The notes under the pieces are model-generated. The model was given only the letters and a program-made list of their open reading frames with translations. It was not told the DNA's origin and did no database searches. This document shows positions 7,102 to 7,869 of a stretch of DNA of 7,869 nucleotides, piece by piece. Position numbers and translations under genes: made by a program. Each line of letters starts with the position of its first letter. The stretch's first letter is position 1. The DNA lies in assembly GCA_002308115.1 (NCBI GenBank), contig DBVJ01000028.1:7715-15583 (forward strand), written 5' to 3'. The stretch is from Lachnospiraceae bacterium UBA1267 (lineage in GTDB: Bacteria; Bacillota; Clostridia; Lachnospirales; Lachnospiraceae).

Positions 7102-7306
7102 CCATAAGCCCAGAGCTATTCACCAGTTTGTGTGCCTTTTATAGGCCCCGGGTCACGCCCTCCGAAGACTTCTGCTTTATCACCCGATGGGAAGGCGCAC
7201 ACCGGCCTGGGAACAGTCCCAGACTTATGCACACATGCGGGACAGGAGTTTGTCAAGTGCCATCTTCAATTCAATCTTCATCACTCAGCTTTTTGAAGAG
7301 GATTGT
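7102..7306. other. Non-coding spacer with short hairpins only
   Basis: No protein gene can be supported here: the open frame on the plus strand at 7128-7316 lacks a ribosome binding site, begins with TTG and has no recognisable motif. The only structures seen are a perfect 6-bp hairpin CTGGGA-ACAG-TCCCAG (7207-7222, no T run) and a 7-bp inverted pair TGTGTGC / GCACACA (7129-7135 and 7229-7235). GC content falls from about 7240 onward toward the array. Confidence 0.5.
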
Positions 7307-7330
7307 GTCCCTTTGAATCACTTGAATATA

Positions 7331-7626
7331 GAGTCTTTTTTGACATGATTTCATGAACAGACTCTTTTTTGATTCATTCGCGGAGTCTGAATTCTCAAAA
7401 GGGCGAAAAGAACTCTCCCAATTCCTCTTATGAAGAGTCTTTTTTGGGAAAAGCGAGAAAAAGACTCTTTAGGTCCAAGAAGAGAAGAGTCTTTTTGCCT
7501 AAAAGTCTTTCTTTGGACTCTGAACGGTTCACTTTATGAGAGTCCATAGAAGAAAAAGCGAGATTAGGACTCTTTGAACGAAATCATGATGGAGTCCAAA
7601 GCCAGAGAATGCATAGAAACAGACTC
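7331..7626. repeat. Degenerate 52-bp tandem array with alternating GAGTC and GACTC
   Basis: Six units start with GAGTC at 7331, 7383, 7435, 7487, 7540 and 7592 (steps 52, 52, 52, 53, 52). Each holds the complement GACTC at 7360, 7411 (as AACTC), 7463, 7516, 7568 and 7622. Gaps are 23-25 bases from GAGTC to GACTC and 18-19 bases from GACTC to the next GAGTC. Similarity extends beyond the pentamers: T-runs after several of them, AAAAGCGAGA or a variant before GACTC in units 2, 3 and 5, and a TTATGA-like end in units 2 and 4. A faint half unit with GTCCC replacing GACTC lies at 7307, exactly on the period. The region is much richer in A+T than its surroundings. The period is near five helical turns, so equivalent sites would face the same side of the DNA. 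It may be a protein-binding array, a structured RNA or a decayed minisatellite; I recognise no known family. Confidence 0.85.
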
Positions 7627-7660
7627 CCGTCACAGCAGCATCGGTCCTCTATATGCATGG

Positions 7661-7692
7661 AAAAAGCCCCGCGGAGTGTTCCGCGGGGCTTT
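7661..7692 (-). terminator. Rho-independent terminator of rplA
   Basis: Read on the minus strand, GCCCCGCGGA (7689-7680) and TCCGCGGGGC (7675-7666) form a perfect 10-bp GC-rich stem with a four-base loop, followed by five T residues (7665-7661). It begins about 35 bases after the rplA stop. On the plus strand only three T residues follow the stem, so it works mainly for rplA. Confidence 0.92.
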
Positions 7693-7725
7693 CCTGCCTG
7701 TTCGTATGAAAGATTGAGTGATCGA

Positions 7726-7869
7726 TTACTGCGCCATCAGTTTGACGACGTTGAGTTTGACGCCCGGGCCCATCGTGCTGGCCAGAGTCGCGCTCCGAAG
7801 ATACGCGCCCTTGACGGCCGACGGTCTGGCCTTCAGGATCGCTTCCATGACCGCATTGAAGTTCTCGGT
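7726..7869 (-). CDS. rplA: 50S ribosomal protein L1, C-terminal end (enters from the window edge)
   Basis: The last 47 codons and the stop of ribosomal protein L1, which builds the L1 stalk next to the ribosomal E site and in many bacteria also represses its own operon by binding its mRNA. The visible sequence [21 protein letters not shown] (stopping before AYLRS) is the conserved helix of domain I. The following [10 protein letters not shown] motif is the family hallmark near the C-terminus (usually S-[ST]-T-M-G-P-G-[IV]). The tail VVKLMAQ is a normal length. The start, the L1 regulatory site and any upstream rplK or nusG lie outside the window. A strong terminator follows and no rplJ appears downstream. 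Confidence 0.95.
   Translation of the reverse strand, partial: TENFNAVMEAILKARPSAVKGAYLRSATLASTMGPGVKLNVVKLMAQ

Noticed and set aside
6760..7107. Open frame of 115 codons running across the acetyltransferase end, terminator and inverted repeat
   Set aside because: It overlaps the 3' end of a well-supported gene, crosses a strong terminator and is Arg/Pro-rich with no domain.
7128..7316. Possible small 62-residue protein
   Set aside because: TTG start, no Shine-Dalgarno sequence, no hydrophobic or domain signal, and the sequence is part of a structured non-coding region.
7327..7332. Promoter reading into the array (TTGTGT-17-TATAGA)
   Set aside because: Only 4 of 6 bases of the -10 and the first three of the -35 match, too weak in an AT-rich stretch to claim.
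7331..7626. CRISPR array
   Set aside because: The conserved part is only a pentamer with loose flanks, the direction alternates, no 23-40 base identical repeat exists, and no cas gene is present.
6866..7725. tRNA or rRNA gene in the long intergenic region
   Set aside because: No cloverleaf with a T-loop GGTTCGAATCC-like segment and no rRNA signature was found on either strand.

Overview
The window looks like chromosomal DNA of an anaerobic, Gram-positive Clostridia-type bacterium with a fairly high GC content (about 55-60% in genes, judged by eye). Three things suggest this: strong AGGAGG-type ribosome binding sites, tight gene packing, and an aldo/keto reductase with a C-terminal two-cluster ferredoxin domain, a fusion common in strict anaerobes. 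A lipoprotein cell-wall hydrolase and a bacterial L1 protein fit as well. No plasmid, phage or transposase gene is visible.

Positions 1-6085 are one minus-strand run of six genes that reads as an operon. In transcription order these are: ferredoxin-type aldo/keto reductase (6085-4961), Cof-type HAD phosphatase (4959-4075), NlpC/P60 lipoprotein (4078-2600), GNAT acetyltransferase (2591-2097), GT-B-like glycosyltransferase-family protein of unknown role (2050-605), and a membrane-anchored alpha/beta hydrolase (563 to the window edge). The first four are joined by 1-8 bp gaps or an ATGA overlap. The last two follow after gaps of about 45 bp without a terminator. The HAD, GNAT and glycosyltransferase-like starts are placed downstream of the longest possible start, because a Shine-Dalgarno sequence sits at the right distance only from the later ATG.

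Positions 6086-6307 form a short divergent promoter region with a TATAAT box on each strand. It serves the operon to the left and a RimJ/RimL-type acetyltransferase (6308-6865, plus strand) to the right, which ends at a strong terminator.

Positions 6866-7725 (about 860 bp) lie between convergent genes and hold no credible protein gene, but they are highly structured. First comes a GC-rich imperfect inverted repeat about 185 bp across (6917-7101). Then comes an AT-rich array (7331-7626, with a faint start near 7307) in which GAGTC and its complement GACTC alternate with a strict 52-53 bp period over six units, about five DNA helical turns per unit. This array is the most unusual thing in the window. 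I do not recognise it as CRISPR or as any named repeat family. It is followed by a strong minus-strand terminator and the C-terminal 47 codons of ribosomal protein L1 (rplA), which enters from the right edge.

The operon genes have a loose cell-envelope theme (lipoprotein hydrolase, sugar-transferase-like protein, membrane-anchored hydrolase) mixed with general metabolism. No single pathway follows from the sequence alone.
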